From contig NZ_AUFO01000022.1 of the NCBI RefSeq assembly GCF_000426545.1, positions 1 through 64,000 of the forward strand: a stretch of DNA of 64,000 nucleotides. Reading direction: 5' to 3'. This document shows, piece by piece, positions 8,550-17,931 of this stretch (positions are counted from its first letter, which is position 1; every line of letters starts with the position of its first letter). A program made the translations under genes and the position numbers. The notes under the pieces are model-generated. The model saw only the letters and a list, made by a program, of their open reading frames with translations. It did not search any database and was not told the DNA's origin. This DNA is from Paenibacillus massiliensis subsp. panacisoli DSM 21345. Its GTDB lineage: Bacteria; Bacillota; Bacilli; Paenibacillales; Paenibacillaceae.

Positions 8550-9266
8550 TTAAGACTTAGGAATATCGCAGCCTTCGTCCGTACAGACATTACCGCCATC
8601 GTCATCAGTGGAATTCAGCACAGTCAGGGGCGATCTCTCTGCCCAGGCTTTCTGAAGCGCGTCTCTGAATACCTCTGGTGGCTGTGCGCCTGACACCGCG
8701 AATTTGCGATCGAACACAAAGAATGGCACTCCGCGAACTCCAATCTGGCTACCCTCAGTCTCATCCGAACGAACCTCAGCTACATACTGATCACTCGCAA
8801 GCACGGCCGCGGCCTGATCTCGATCCAGCCCCACTTCAGCAGCCAAAGCTGCTAGCGTATCTGGCTGCCCGATATGCTTCCCTTCCATGAACACAGCCTC
8901 GAACAAGCGCTCACTTAATTCAAGCATCTTATGATTAGCAGCTGCCCAATGTGTCAAGCGGTGAGCATCGAATGAATTAGTTGGCACCATATCATCGATC
9001 TGATACTCCAATCCTGCAGTTCTTGCGTTAGTCTTCATGTTATCATTCATGGCCTGCGCTTCCTCCAGGCTTACGCCGTATTTTGCAGATAGCTCCTCTT
9101 TGATTGTTTTTCCGCTATTGAGCTCGGCATCTGGATTTAATTCAAAGCTCTTGAATGTAATTTCGACTTCATCCCGGTGAGGGAATGTGGCAAGCACCTG
9201 CTCCAGACGGCGTTTGCCAATATAACAGAAAGGGCACATATAATCGGACCAAATTTCAATATTCAT
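8550..9266 (-). CDS. DsbA-family (FrnE-like) thioredoxin-fold oxidoreductase
   Basis: 238 residues. The N-terminus MNIEIWSDYMCPFCYIGKRR carries the CPFC redox motif typical of the FrnE/2-hydroxychromene isomerase-like branch of DsbA proteins. VRGVPFFVFDRKFAVSGAQPPE is the cis-Pro loop and C-terminal thioredoxin-fold element. There is no signal peptide, so it acts in the cytosol. The C-terminal tail has an extra Cys pair (VCTDEGCD). The frame continues to 9326, but GGAGG sits 7 nt before ATG 9266 and the CPFC spacing fits that start. Role: probably thiol-disulfide exchange; partner unknown. Confidence 0.9.
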   Translation of the reverse strand: MNIEIWSDYMCPFCYIGKRRLEQVLATFPHRDEVEITFKSFELNPDAELNSGKTIKEELSAKYGVSLEEAQAMNDNMKTNARTAGLEYQIDDMVPTNSFDAHRLTHWAAANHKMLELSERLFEAVFMEGKHIGQPDTLAALAAEVGLDRDQAAAVLASDQYVAEVRSDETEGSQIGVRGVPFFVFDRKFAVSGAQPPEVFRDALQKAWAERSPLTVLNSTDDDGGNVCTDEGCDIPKS

Positions 9267-9388
9267 CAATAGACCTCCAATTGTAATTGCAGTAAATGAA
9301 ACATTGATAGTTACATAATCAATCAAATTATAATCAATCTAAGAGTAAAATTCAAAATGAATTATACCAAGTTAACTCATAAGAATTA

Positions 9389-9418
9389 TTGACTAACATT
9401 TGTGGGAGGGAATATAAT
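9389..9418 (+). promoter_or_regulatory. Sigma-A type promoter
   Basis: TTGACT at 9389-9394, an 18-bp spacer, and a perfect TATAAT at 9413-9418. It points toward the FCD regulator gene about 330 bp away. Confidence 0.5.
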
Positions 9419-9706
9419 CACCCTAATTCCAGATCAGTAGTCTAGAGAACGGATGTTCTAATCTAAAATTAGTCACATTTAATACTATAAAATTACAAAA
9501 TATGATATGAATTTGATACAAATATATGGAAATGATCTCATAAACAAGCTAAAATGACTTATATCAGAGTGAGGGAACTTATTGGTATTGAACGTAATTA
9601 ATCCCTCTCAGACTAAGAGTCTACTAATTGATAAATAATGATTTTGTAAGAAAAATATGGGAATACAACCCGAAAAATAACTGTATGTTGCTTTTTCGAG
9701 ACTCGT

Positions 9707-9722
9707 TAATCATCTCTGATTA
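9707..9722. promoter_or_regulatory. Inverted repeat, candidate operator of the FCD regulator
   Basis: TAATCA-TCTC-TGATTA is a perfect 6-bp inverted repeat 27 bp before the regulator start. Position suggests autoregulation; no direct evidence. Confidence 0.35.
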
Positions 9723-9749
9723 GTAACAAGTAATGATGTGGAGGTTTAC

Positions 9750-10487
9750 ATGCTGAACAAAGATTTTGAGCAATTAAAGCTGGAGCACGATCTGTTGTTA
9801 CATCTTTCCAGATACGATACGCCTGTAGGAGCGACGACGCTCGTGCTAGTCATGGACAAGGAATTCGGACTAAGTCAGGCTTCGATCGGCAGAAAGCTGA
9901 TGGAATTCGATGCTCTGGGCTATACCGAAAGTGTGGGGCGAAAAGGGCGTGTACTGGCAACGACTGGACGAGAGCGGCTCAAGAGCCTTGAGCGGGAGCT
10001 GGCCAAGTTCCGCGACAACGCCAAGCTGATGCAGGCTCTGCATGTATCGGACAAGCAGTCGCTTATTGATCTGCTTGTCGCAAGACGAGCCCTTGAAAGA
10101 GAGACCGTATGGCTGGCGGCTCAGCATGCTACAGAGGAGCAGGTAAATATGCTATGGGAATCCATTGCGCGTCAGAATAAACTAATGGCTGACGGAAAGA
10201 TTCCAATCCAGGAGGATCGCGAATTCCATGAATTAATCGCCAAAGCCTCGGGGAACTTCATTCTTCTCCACGCACTTCAGCTTGTGTGGGGTGAAGGAGC
10301 ACATCTTCCTGCTACTGCGTTAATTCGCAGGTCAGTAGGGAGTGAGCTGGTCGTCGATCATCAGAAGATTGTGGAATGTATTGCCACTGGCTCTCCGTAT
10401 GAAGCAGCATCGGCCATGGTTACGCACATTAATCAGATGATTGAGGATGTTCATAAATATTACGATCAGATTCATGCGCAGCAATAA
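9750..10487 (+). CDS. FCD-domain transcriptional regulator with atypical winged-helix
   Basis: 245 residues. Residues about 10-80 form a winged helix (LSQASIGRKLMEFDALGYTESVGRKGR) closer to the RNase R/NrpR-type HTH than to the usual GntR HTH. Residues about 105-235 are an FCD ligand domain: LIDLLVARRALERETVWLAA, EDREFHELIAKASGN and VDHQKIVECIATGSP, with the conserved Asp/His metal and ligand residues. GGAGG at 9740-9744 precedes ATG 9750; the GTG at 9738 overlaps that site. It lies directly upstream of hyuA in the same direction and probably senses an organic acid or amide and controls the hydantoinase-transport cluster. Confidence 0.8.
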   Translation: MLNKDFEQLKLEHDLLLHLSRYDTPVGATTLVLVMDKEFGLSQASIGRKLMEFDALGYTESVGRKGRVLATTGRERLKSLERELAKFRDNAKLMQALHVSDKQSLIDLLVARRALERETVWLAAQHATEEQVNMLWESIARQNKLMADGKIPIQEDREFHELIAKASGNFILLHALQLVWGEGAHLPATALIRRSVGSELVVDHQKIVECIATGSPYEAASAMVTHINQMIEDVHKYYDQIHAQQ

Positions 10488-10566
10488 CACGGTTCACAAG
10501 TGAAGGACATTCTAGGTCAGGGCTAGGCAGCATGAGGCATTGGACTGGCAATTAGGGGGAACAGAC

Positions 10567-12612
10567 ATGTCAACATACAGGCTCGGCATTGATATCGGGG
10601 GGACATTTACAGATGTCATGCTAACAGATGAAGCGGGTCACACGCACGCACTCAAGACACCTTCGGTACCCTCGGCACCGGAGCAGGCCATATTTAACGC
10701 GATTGAGCAGTTAAAGGAAAGAAATATACAGCCTGCTGAGGTAGAGCTGTTCGTGCATGGCACTACACTTGGGGTAAATACGCTCATTGAACGTAATGGC
10801 GCTACCACAGGACTGCTAGTAACGAAGGGATTTCGAGATGTACTGGAGATCCGTCGTCTGCGGCTGGAGAACACGACCGACCTGTATGGGGACAAGACAA
10901 CGCCTTTGGTTCCCAGATATCTTGTGCGTGAGATAGACGAGCGAATGCTTGCGAGTGGACGGAAGTATCGAGCACTAGACGAGAACGAACTCAGGACAGA
11001 AGTCCAGGCTCTTGTAAAAGAAGGAGTAAGCGCCATAGCTGTCTCATTCCTGCATGCATATCACAATGCGGCACATGAGCAGCAGGCGGTGGAGCTGATC
11101 CGCCGGGAATTCCCGCAGCTATTCGTGTGCTCCAGTAGTGAGGTGTGGCCGCAGCAGCGTGAATACGAGCGGACTCTTGTCACGGTAATGAACGCATATG
11201 TAGGCTCCCGAATGAGTGAATATTTCCGTGGACTTCTACAAGGCACAAGAGAACGTGGGATGAGTGCTCAGGTGCTATCTACCATGTCTAATGGCGGGGT
11301 GATGACAGCTGAGAGAGCGGCGGCAGAGCCAGTAAAGACACTGTTATCTGGTCCAGCTTCTGGTGTAATCGGAGCTACCTATGTAGCAAGAATGGCTGGT
11401 ATGGACAAGATTATTACCTTCGATATGGGAGGGACCAGTGTAGATGTTGCCTTGATTGATGGAGAGCCTGCGTATTCTACCGAGAATCAGATTGGTGATT
11501 TTCCCGTCATTATCCCGGCTGTTGATGTAACAGCAATTGGAGCGGGAGGAGGCTCTATCGCCTGGATCGATTCGGCGGGGGTACTTAAGGTCGGTCCGAT
11601 GAGCGCTGGTGCAGATCCGGGTCCAGCCTGTTATGGCAGAGGTGGGGAGCAGGCCACCACGACGGATGCCTATGTACAACTGGGAATAATCCATCCTGAC
11701 CGTTTTTTGGGAGGAGGAATGCAGCTGAATCCTGAATTGTCCAAGCAAGCACTTGCGGCGCTGGGTAGCTCGCTTGGGCTGAGCCCGACGCAGACCGCGC
11801 AGGCCATTCTGGATGTGGCGACTTCGAATATGTATGCCCAGTTCACTCCATTGATGGCACGCAAAGGGATTGATCCGCGTGATTATACGTTGCTGGCTTA
11901 CGGAGGAGCAGGCCCAACACATGCCTTTCTGCTAGCAAGAGAGGTAGGGATCACAAAGGTGCTCATTCCTCCATCCCCCGGCACCCTATGCGCGACGGGC
12001 TGCATTGTAGCGGATCTGCGAAATGATTTTGTACACACCTTATATAAGGGTGGGGATCAGTTGCAGGACGGAGAATTGGAGCAGCTGTACGCCAGATTAG
12101 CTGGGCAAGGGCAACGGTGGCTGGAGGAAGAAAGTAGTCGTGGGATACCGCTGGAATCGACTTACTTGCTCTACAGTGCAGACATGCGATATGAGGGTCA
12201 GGCCTTTGATATTGAAGTGCAGCTCCCAGCTCATGCCGAGGGTGGGGGATGGATTCAGACGGCTATCGAGCGTTTTCACAGCCAATATGAGAGCATTTTT
12301 GGGATCAGTCAGCAGAGTGCGCCTGTGTCCTTTGTTAACTTGCGAGTCACAATTGTCGGTGTAACCCGCAAGCCAGCAGGCTCGCATCAGCCGCTTCGGC
12401 AGGCAGAGAGTAAAGTTAGCGACTTCCGCCTTATTCAGTTCGATGGGGGCGAGTGGGAGGCCAGTGTTGTTGGCCGGTCGAGACTATCTCCTCAGGAATG
12501 GCTCTCAGGGCCCGTCATCGTCGAGGAATATGATACGACTGTCTTCGTTCCACCAGGATACCGGGTACAGGCTGATGAGCAGGGTAACATCGTTGGGGAG
12601 GTGGAAGCATGA
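10567..12612 (+). CDS. hyuA: Hydantoinase/oxoprolinase subunit A
   Basis: 681 residues, the normal length of HyuA. It starts with the ATPase-like motif RLGIDIGGTFTDVML, followed by FVHGTTLGVNTLIERNG, the central LLSGPASGVIGATY, ITFDMGGTSVDVALI, GAGGGSIAW and PACYGRGG motifs of the hydantoinase A / 5-oxoprolinase family. The family opens cyclic amides (N-methylhydantoin, 5-oxoproline, acetophenone carboxylase-type substrates) with ATP, together with subunit B. AGGGGGA precedes ATG 10567, so the 9-residue longer frame is not used. The stop overlaps the hyuB start by ATGA, so translation is coupled. The true substrate cannot be read from sequence. Confidence 0.9.
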   Translation: MSTYRLGIDIGGTFTDVMLTDEAGHTHALKTPSVPSAPEQAIFNAIEQLKERNIQPAEVELFVHGTTLGVNTLIERNGATTGLLVTKGFRDVLEIRRLRLENTTDLYGDKTTPLVPRYLVREIDERMLASGRKYRALDENELRTEVQALVKEGVSAIAVSFLHAYHNAAHEQQAVELIRREFPQLFVCSSSEVWPQQREYERTLVTVMNAYVGSRMSEYFRGLLQGTRERGMSAQVLSTMSNGGVMTAERAAAEPVKTLLSGPASGVIGATYVARMAGMDKIITFDMGGTSVDVALIDGEPAYSTENQIGDFPVIIPAVDVTAIGAGGGSIAWIDSAGVLKVGPMSAGADPGPACYGRGGEQATTTDAYVQLGIIHPDRFLGGGMQLNPELSKQALAALGSSLGLSPTQTAQAILDVATSNMYAQFTPLMARKGIDPRDYTLLAYGGAGPTHAFLLAREVGITKVLIPPSPGTLCATGCIVADLRNDFVHTLYKGGDQLQDGELEQLYARLAGQGQRWLEEESSRGIPLESTYLLYSADMRYEGQAFDIEVQLPAHAEGGGWIQTAIERFHSQYESIFGISQQSAPVSFVNLRVTIVGVTRKPAGSHQPLRQAESKVSDFRLIQFDGGEWEASVVGRSRLSPQEWLSGPVIVEEYDTTVFVPPGYRVQADEQGNIVGEVEA

Positions 12613-14624
12613 GTGGTCAGCAAGTTGATACCCAGATCGAAGGCATGACAACAGATCGTGTGTTTCTGGAAATATTCAAAAACCGGGTACAGGCAATTGT
12701 TGAGGAAATGGCAAATGTGGTGCTGAGAACAGGCTTTACGGCCTTCGTCAAAGAGACGGGAGATTTCGGTACTTACCTGCTGTCAGCCACAGGCGAGACT
12801 TTTGGTTCCCCGCTGGATACGGGATACAGCCTTTCGCTTGGCATTCCGGTAGAGGATGTACTGGCTACCATTGGGGAATGGCATGAGGGTGACATTGTCA
12901 TCTGTAATGATCCATATTCCACAGGTGGGATGGCTACTCACTTGCCGGATGTATATTTGCTAAAGCCTATCTTTTATGACAACAAGATTGTAGCTTACGG
13001 CCTATGCTTCATTCATTCCTCCGATGTGGGTGGCAAGGTACCTGGCAGCGTCTCGCCGAGCTCGTATGATATTCATCAGGAAGGAATCCGACTCGCGCCA
13101 ATGAAGCTCTATGACAAGGGTGTGCTGAATGAGCAGCTGCTGCGTATTTTTCTTGATAACTGCCGTATTCCCGATCAGAACTGGGGAGATCTTCGTGCCC
13201 TCATGGCCGGGCTTCATCGCGGTGAGCAGCGGATTCAGGAGCTGATCACCCGTTACGGTCTGTTGAAGGTGGAGCAGGGGATCGAGGATTTGCTGTCCTA
13301 TGCGGAAGTAAGGGTTCGGCAGATGATACAGGACATTCCTGACGGTGCTTATGAATTCTGGGATTACATTGAGGATGGTCCCGGTGGCTACCCGGTACGC
13401 CTGCGCTGTCGAATGGTCGTGGCGGCTGATGAGATTTTTCTCGATTTCAAGGGGACCGATCCACAAGTGAGAGCTTCCTTTAATATTCCTACGCTGAACA
13501 AGCAAGGACACTATTACTTAGTGCCAGCACTGATTCGGTATTTCCGAACACTGGACCCATCCATTCCTTGGAACTCGGGTATGGTTCGCATGATCTCCAA
13601 TGATGCCCCAACAGCCAGCATTCTGAACCCGGAATTTCCAGCGGCGATCGGTGCCCGTGCGGCGACATTCATCCGTCTCATGGATGTGTTGACAGGTGCG
13701 CTGAGCAAGGCGCAGGAGAACAAGCTGCCTGCGGCTGGCGCTGGACAGGCTGCCATTGTCATGCTGGCCATGACCGATCCGGTAACAGGCAAGCGCAAGG
13801 TGGGCGTCATTCAGCCGATCTGCGGGGGCTCAGGCGCAAGGCCCATGAAGGATGGTATTGATGGCATGGATTTTGCCGTCGGCCATCTCAGGAATATTCC
13901 GGCAGAGACGGTAGAAGCAGATATGCCGATCCTGATCGAGCGTTATGGGCTGCGGGCGGATTCAGCTGGAGCTGGCAAGTATCGCGGGGGCTCCGGAATT
14001 GAGCTACAGCTCAAGGTACTTAGTCCCGATACGGTACTGACGGCGCGAAATATGGAGCGGATGCAATTTCAGCCATGGGGCAGACTTGGGGGCAAGGCTG
14101 GTGCGGCTGGCATAGCAGTGAAGAATGCTGGATTGCCTGATGAGCTGGTGACTGGACGAATTGATGAGTTACTGCTACAGCCGGGTGATTCTGTTTCATT
14201 TTTTTCCCAAGGCGGTGGTGGATATGGTCATCCTTATGAACGGGCGACGACTCAGGTTCACCAGGATGTGCGAAATGGTCTGCTGTCAGTAGAGTCAGCT
14301 CTTGACGAGTATGGCGTTGTGATTCATGACGATGAAGTTAATGAAGCTGAGACTGCAGCAGTGCGGGCGGGAGGAGAACGCAAGCAGTCTCCATTCGACT
14401 TCGGCCCTAAACGTGAAGACTATGAGACTGTATGGACTGATGAACTGCAGCTCGCCGTGAACGCAGCGCTGATGCAATATCCTCTTGCTCTACGCGATTA
14501 TTTGAAACGACGTACGATGCAGGATATGGATGAACGTGCGCTGCGAGGGGAGGTGCCTCGACCAGCAGACGCTGCCACGATCATGAATCAGCTTCATCAG
14601 AGCATTGTATCGCAATATGCATAG
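12609..14624 (+). CDS. hyuB: Hydantoinase subunit B
   Basis: 671 residues. TDRVFLEIFKNRVQAIVEEM near the N-terminus, DIVICNDPY, THLPDVYLLKPIF, HSSDVGGKVPGS and GGSGARPMKDGIDGM (split) are hallmarks of the hydantoinase B/oxoprolinase family. RYGLRADSAGAGKYRGGSG and SQGGGGYGHP close the conserved region. It is the partner of HyuA in an ATP-dependent heteromeric amidase. ATGA overlap with hyuA at 12609-12612. About 100 bp after its stop, a strong ribosome binding site opens the transporter genes, which probably import the substrate. Confidence 0.9.
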   Translation: MSGQQVDTQIEGMTTDRVFLEIFKNRVQAIVEEMANVVLRTGFTAFVKETGDFGTYLLSATGETFGSPLDTGYSLSLGIPVEDVLATIGEWHEGDIVICNDPYSTGGMATHLPDVYLLKPIFYDNKIVAYGLCFIHSSDVGGKVPGSVSPSSYDIHQEGIRLAPMKLYDKGVLNEQLLRIFLDNCRIPDQNWGDLRALMAGLHRGEQRIQELITRYGLLKVEQGIEDLLSYAEVRVRQMIQDIPDGAYEFWDYIEDGPGGYPVRLRCRMVVAADEIFLDFKGTDPQVRASFNIPTLNKQGHYYLVPALIRYFRTLDPSIPWNSGMVRMISNDAPTASILNPEFPAAIGARAATFIRLMDVLTGALSKAQENKLPAAGAGQAAIVMLAMTDPVTGKRKVGVIQPICGGSGARPMKDGIDGMDFAVGHLRNIPAETVEADMPILIERYGLRADSAGAGKYRGGSGIELQLKVLSPDTVLTARNMERMQFQPWGRLGGKAGAAGIAVKNAGLPDELVTGRIDELLLQPGDSVSFFSQGGGGYGHPYERATTQVHQDVRNGLLSVESALDEYGVVIHDDEVNEAETAAVRAGGERKQSPFDFGPKREDYETVWTDELQLAVNAALMQYPLALRDYLKRRTMQDMDERALRGEVPRPADAATIMNQLHQSIVSQYA

Positions 14625-14725
14625 CCCTGGATAGCTAGCCTATATTGGCGTTCGGTGATGGTCTAATCTGATGATCCAGGGAAGGTAAATTATCGTTAGC
14701 TCATTATTAAGGGAGGTAATTGTTC

Positions 14726-15862
14726 ATGAAACAACCATTTAGAAAGTCTGCGACCTGGCTCTCGTTACTCCTTACACTCACGATGTTTCTCTTAAGCGCA
14801 TGCGGAAATGCAGCAGAGCCAGCAGCTACACCGGCAGATCCTGCAGCATCTGGAGATAACGGTGAGAAAATCAAGCTCACCATGTTCATCTGGGCGGGTG
14901 CGAATCAGGATGTCGTTCCTAAGGAAGTCGTTGCCGAATATGTGAAGAATCATCCGAATGTCGAAGTGACCTTTGAGGAATCTTCTAACTCCGTCATGTA
15001 TCCGAAAATGGTTGCTGCCAAAAATGCAGACCCGAATAATCCGGTTGTGAATTTCGGTTATTTCAATGCAGATGCCTCCGCCAAGGGGATTAACGATGAT
15101 ATGTGGGAAGCGCTTGATCCATCGATCGTCACGAACATGAAGGATATACCGGAGCAATACCACACACCGGATAATCGCGGCATTGTATGGGGGGTCACGA
15201 ATTTCGCTCTTGTCTATAACAAGGATCTGGTGAAGACACCTCCAACGAGTTGGAGCGATCTCTGGGAGAATCCAGAGTTCAAGGATAAGGTTGCCCTCTG
15301 GGATTACATGTTCTATGCCTATATCGCACCCGTCATTGAGTTGAAGGGTCAGGAACTGGGAGCAACCTACGAGAATCCGGAGCCTGCATTCAACTTCTGG
15401 GCTGAGCACACGGATCAGATTCGTACACTAGTCACCTCTAACGACCAACTTAAAAACATGCTGATCTCTGGTGAAGCCTTGATTGCACCGTTCAGCTCCC
15501 AGACTGCACAGACCTGGATTGATGAGGAAGGAGCACCGCTTGAGGTCGTAATTCCGAAGGAAGGCTTCGTATCGTTCCCGTACTCACTACAGGTAGTCAA
15601 AGGCTCTTCACCAGAACAGATCAGAGTAGCGAATGAAATCATTAATGAGCTGCTGGCTGCCGAAAATCTGCAAAAATACGCCGAAGCAACGGGTACACCG
15701 TTCACGAGTACAGCTGCACAGGTACCAGACAAATTCAAGGATGATCCTTCCTTCTCCGTAGAAGAGCAGAATAAGGGTCTGAATCCTGAATGGTCTACCA
15801 TGGCTCAGAATGCTTCAGTCTGGAAAGACCTGTGGGATCGTATTGTCAAGACCAAACTGTAA
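14726..15862 (+). CDS. Substrate-binding lipoprotein of spermidine/putrescine-type ABC transporter
   Basis: 378 residues. A lipoprotein signal peptide ends in LSAC with the lipid Cys at about residue 25. The mature part is a PotD/SBP type II fold: KLTMFIWAGANQDVVPKEVVAEY, RGIVWGVTNFALVYNKDLV, and FVSFPYSLQVVKGSS. The family binds polyamines, opines, amino acid derivatives or similar cations and anions. GGGAGG at 14711-14716 places the start at ATG 14726, not the upstream TTG. It is first of four consecutive transporter genes, and its location after hyuAB suggests that it captures the cyclic amide or its precursor. Confidence 0.88.
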   Translation: MKQPFRKSATWLSLLLTLTMFLLSACGNAAEPAATPADPAASGDNGEKIKLTMFIWAGANQDVVPKEVVAEYVKNHPNVEVTFEESSNSVMYPKMVAAKNADPNNPVVNFGYFNADASAKGINDDMWEALDPSIVTNMKDIPEQYHTPDNRGIVWGVTNFALVYNKDLVKTPPTSWSDLWENPEFKDKVALWDYMFYAYIAPVIELKGQELGATYENPEPAFNFWAEHTDQIRTLVTSNDQLKNMLISGEALIAPFSSQTAQTWIDEEGAPLEVVIPKEGFVSFPYSLQVVKGSSPEQIRVANEIINELLAAENLQKYAEATGTPFTSTAAQVPDKFKDDPSFSVEEQNKGLNPEWSTMAQNASVWKDLWDRIVKTKL

Positions 15863-15898
15863 CTAGCAACAGGGAAGCGCACAAGAGGAGGCACAGTC

Positions 15899-17017
15899 AT
15901 GTCCGTAACCGGGAATCATACAGCGATCGAAGCGCGTCAGGTGGTGAAGCGATATGGCAGCAACTTTGCTGTCAAGCATGTATCCTTTCAGGTCAAGCAG
16001 GGAGAGTTCGTCTCTCTGCTTGGACCAAGCGGCTGTGGGAAGACCACACTGCTGCGGATGCTGGGAGGCTTAGAACTGCCGGATGAAGGCTCCATCTATC
16101 TGTCTGAGAACGATGTGACCCGTGTCCCTTCTTATGGAAGAGACACGAACATGATCTTTCAGCAGCTGGCACTTTTTCCGCACATGGATGTCTACAATAA
16201 TATAGCCTATGGACTTAAGATGAAGCGCTTGCCCAAAGCCGAGATTCGTTCGCGGGTAGAACAAGCTTTGGCTTTGGTGCAGCTACCAGACTATGGACGT
16301 CGCGCGATCTCTCAGCTCTCGGGAGGACAAGCCCAGCGGGTAGCCATTGCAAGAGCACTCGTCAATGAGCCGAAGGTATTGCTGCTCGATGAGCCATTGT
16401 CCGCCCTGGATGCGCAGCTAAGACTTGATATGCAGAAGGAGCTTAAGCGAATCCAACGTGAATCGGGCACGACCTTTATCTTCGTAACCCATGATCAGAG
16501 CGAGGCCTTGAACGTATCGGATCGTATTGGAGTCATGCATCAGGGTGTTCTGCTACAGTACGGTACACCGGATGAAATCTATGAGCAGCCTGTGAACCAA
16601 TTTGTGGCCAAGTTTATTGGTGATACCAATCTGCTGCCGGCTCAGGTACAAAGCATGAATGAGGACCGTATGACGATTACTACCGTGGAGGGACAATTCA
16701 CCATACATGTGAAGCCGCCAAAGACAGGCAAGGTCGAACTGGGCGAGCGTGGAGACATTTCCATTCGTCATGAGTATATTCGTATGGGAGAAGAGGCAGA
16801 GCAACTGGATAATCGACTGAAGGCCCTTGTCACAGAGGTGCATTATGCAGGTACCCTGCTCCGCTACGAGCTTCGCATTGATGGGCAATTGACCTTGCTG
16901 GCGAATGTCCCTCATGCTCCCGGAAAGATTCGCTATGCGGCGGGGGATATGGTGACCGTTGGCTGGAATGTGCAGGATGGAATCTATCTGACTCGGCGGG
17001 AGGAGGGAAGCTCGTGA
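15899..17017 (+). CDS. ABC transporter ATPase (PotA-like)
   Basis: 372 residues. Walker A GPSGCGKTT (about 41-49), signature LSGGQAQRVAIARAL, Walker B VLLLDEPLSALD and the switch His in VTHDQSEAL are intact. The C-terminal 120 residues form a TOBE-type regulatory domain as in PotA/FbpC ATPases. AGAGGAGG precedes the ATG. The stop overlaps the GTG start of the first permease (GTGA), which indicates coupled translation of the membrane complex. Confidence 0.93.
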   Translation: MSVTGNHTAIEARQVVKRYGSNFAVKHVSFQVKQGEFVSLLGPSGCGKTTLLRMLGGLELPDEGSIYLSENDVTRVPSYGRDTNMIFQQLALFPHMDVYNNIAYGLKMKRLPKAEIRSRVEQALALVQLPDYGRRAISQLSGGQAQRVAIARALVNEPKVLLLDEPLSALDAQLRLDMQKELKRIQRESGTTFIFVTHDQSEALNVSDRIGVMHQGVLLQYGTPDEIYEQPVNQFVAKFIGDTNLLPAQVQSMNEDRMTITTVEGQFTIHVKPPKTGKVELGERGDISIRHEYIRMGEEAEQLDNRLKALVTEVHYAGTLLRYELRIDGQLTLLANVPHAPGKIRYAAGDMVTVGWNVQDGIYLTRREEGSS

Positions 17018-17931
17018 AGCATCGGGTTGACCGTGTGCTGAGCTGGCTGACGCCGAAGCACTCGTCATGGATAACGCCGCTCCTGCTGCTTGTCCCTTCT
17101 TTACTCTTGATGGGCATTGTATTTATCGGCTCGCTGCTCATCTTTGGCAGATACAGCTTTGATGCCTTTGAGAATGGGAGATTAATGCCTGCCTTTCAAT
17201 GGGATGCGTATATTGCCTTCCTGGCAGACCCGTATTACTGGAGTATTATCCGCGACACCTTCAGTCTCACGCTGAAAGTAACCGGAATTACGCTATTGCT
17301 GGCCTATCCGCTGGCCTATTACATTTCACAGCTACGTAATGGTACCTGGCGTCAGATGATCCTGCTGATCACGTTCATGCCGCTTCTGGTCAGTGCCGTT
17401 GTGAAGTCGTACGCGTGGATGGTATTGCTCTCCCGCCAGGGACTTGTGAATTGGTTATTCATACAGAGCGGGATCACGGACACTGGATATGAGATGACGT
17501 TTAATGAAGTAGGGGTTATTATCGCACTCGTGCATATTTTCTTGCCCTTCATGGTCATTCCGATTCTAAGTGTGCTGGATCAGCAGCAAGGCCAGCTGAA
17601 GGCAGCAGCACATGATCTCGGTGCAGGCAGTCTGCAGACCTTCTTAACGATAACCTTGCCGTTATCGGTTCGGGGCATTGTGTCAGGCGTTCAGATTGTA
17701 TTTACACTGTGCCTAACAGCATTCACGACACCTGCTTTGATCGGCGGGGGACGAGTCATGACACTGCCGACATTCATCTATCAGCGTACCCTGGATACCA
17801 ATTGGCCGATTGCTGCAGTAGCCAGCTTGTTCCTGATTGTATCCTCAACAGTTGTAGTATGGCTATTAAATCGACTAGCAGATCGCTTGACCTTCCTGCG
17901 TTCGAGAGGAGGTGAGGAGCGTGCGGCATAG
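17014..17931 (+). CDS. ABC transporter permease (PotB-like)
   Basis: 305 residues with about six membrane helices from LLLLVPSLLLMGIVFIG onward. The ATPase-contacting EAA-like loop is KAAAHDLGAGSLQTFLTITLP. It starts at GTG 17014 inside the end of the ATPase gene. It pairs with the next permease to form the channel of the spermidine/putrescine-type importer. Confidence 0.88.
   Translation: MKHRVDRVLSWLTPKHSSWITPLLLLVPSLLLMGIVFIGSLLIFGRYSFDAFENGRLMPAFQWDAYIAFLADPYYWSIIRDTFSLTLKVTGITLLLAYPLAYYISQLRNGTWRQMILLITFMPLLVSAVVKSYAWMVLLSRQGLVNWLFIQSGITDTGYEMTFNEVGVIIALVHIFLPFMVIPILSVLDQQQGQLKAAAHDLGAGSLQTFLTITLPLSVRGIVSGVQIVFTLCLTAFTTPALIGGGRVMTLPTFIYQRTLDTNWPIAAVASLFLIVSSTVVVWLLNRLADRLTFLRSRGGEERAA

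Larger units (their letters stand above)
9267..9749. other. AT-rich intergenic region with promoter-like sites
   Basis: No gene found. It separates the divergent frnE-like and FCD regulator genes. It holds a sigma-A-like promoter at 9389-9418 and an inverted repeat at 9707-9722. The roughly 300 nt between that promoter and the regulator start are long for a leader and show no clear fold. Confidence 0.6.

Noticed and set aside
11344..11922. 192-codon minus-strand open frame
   Set aside because: Shadow of hyuA; no ribosome binding site and no domain.
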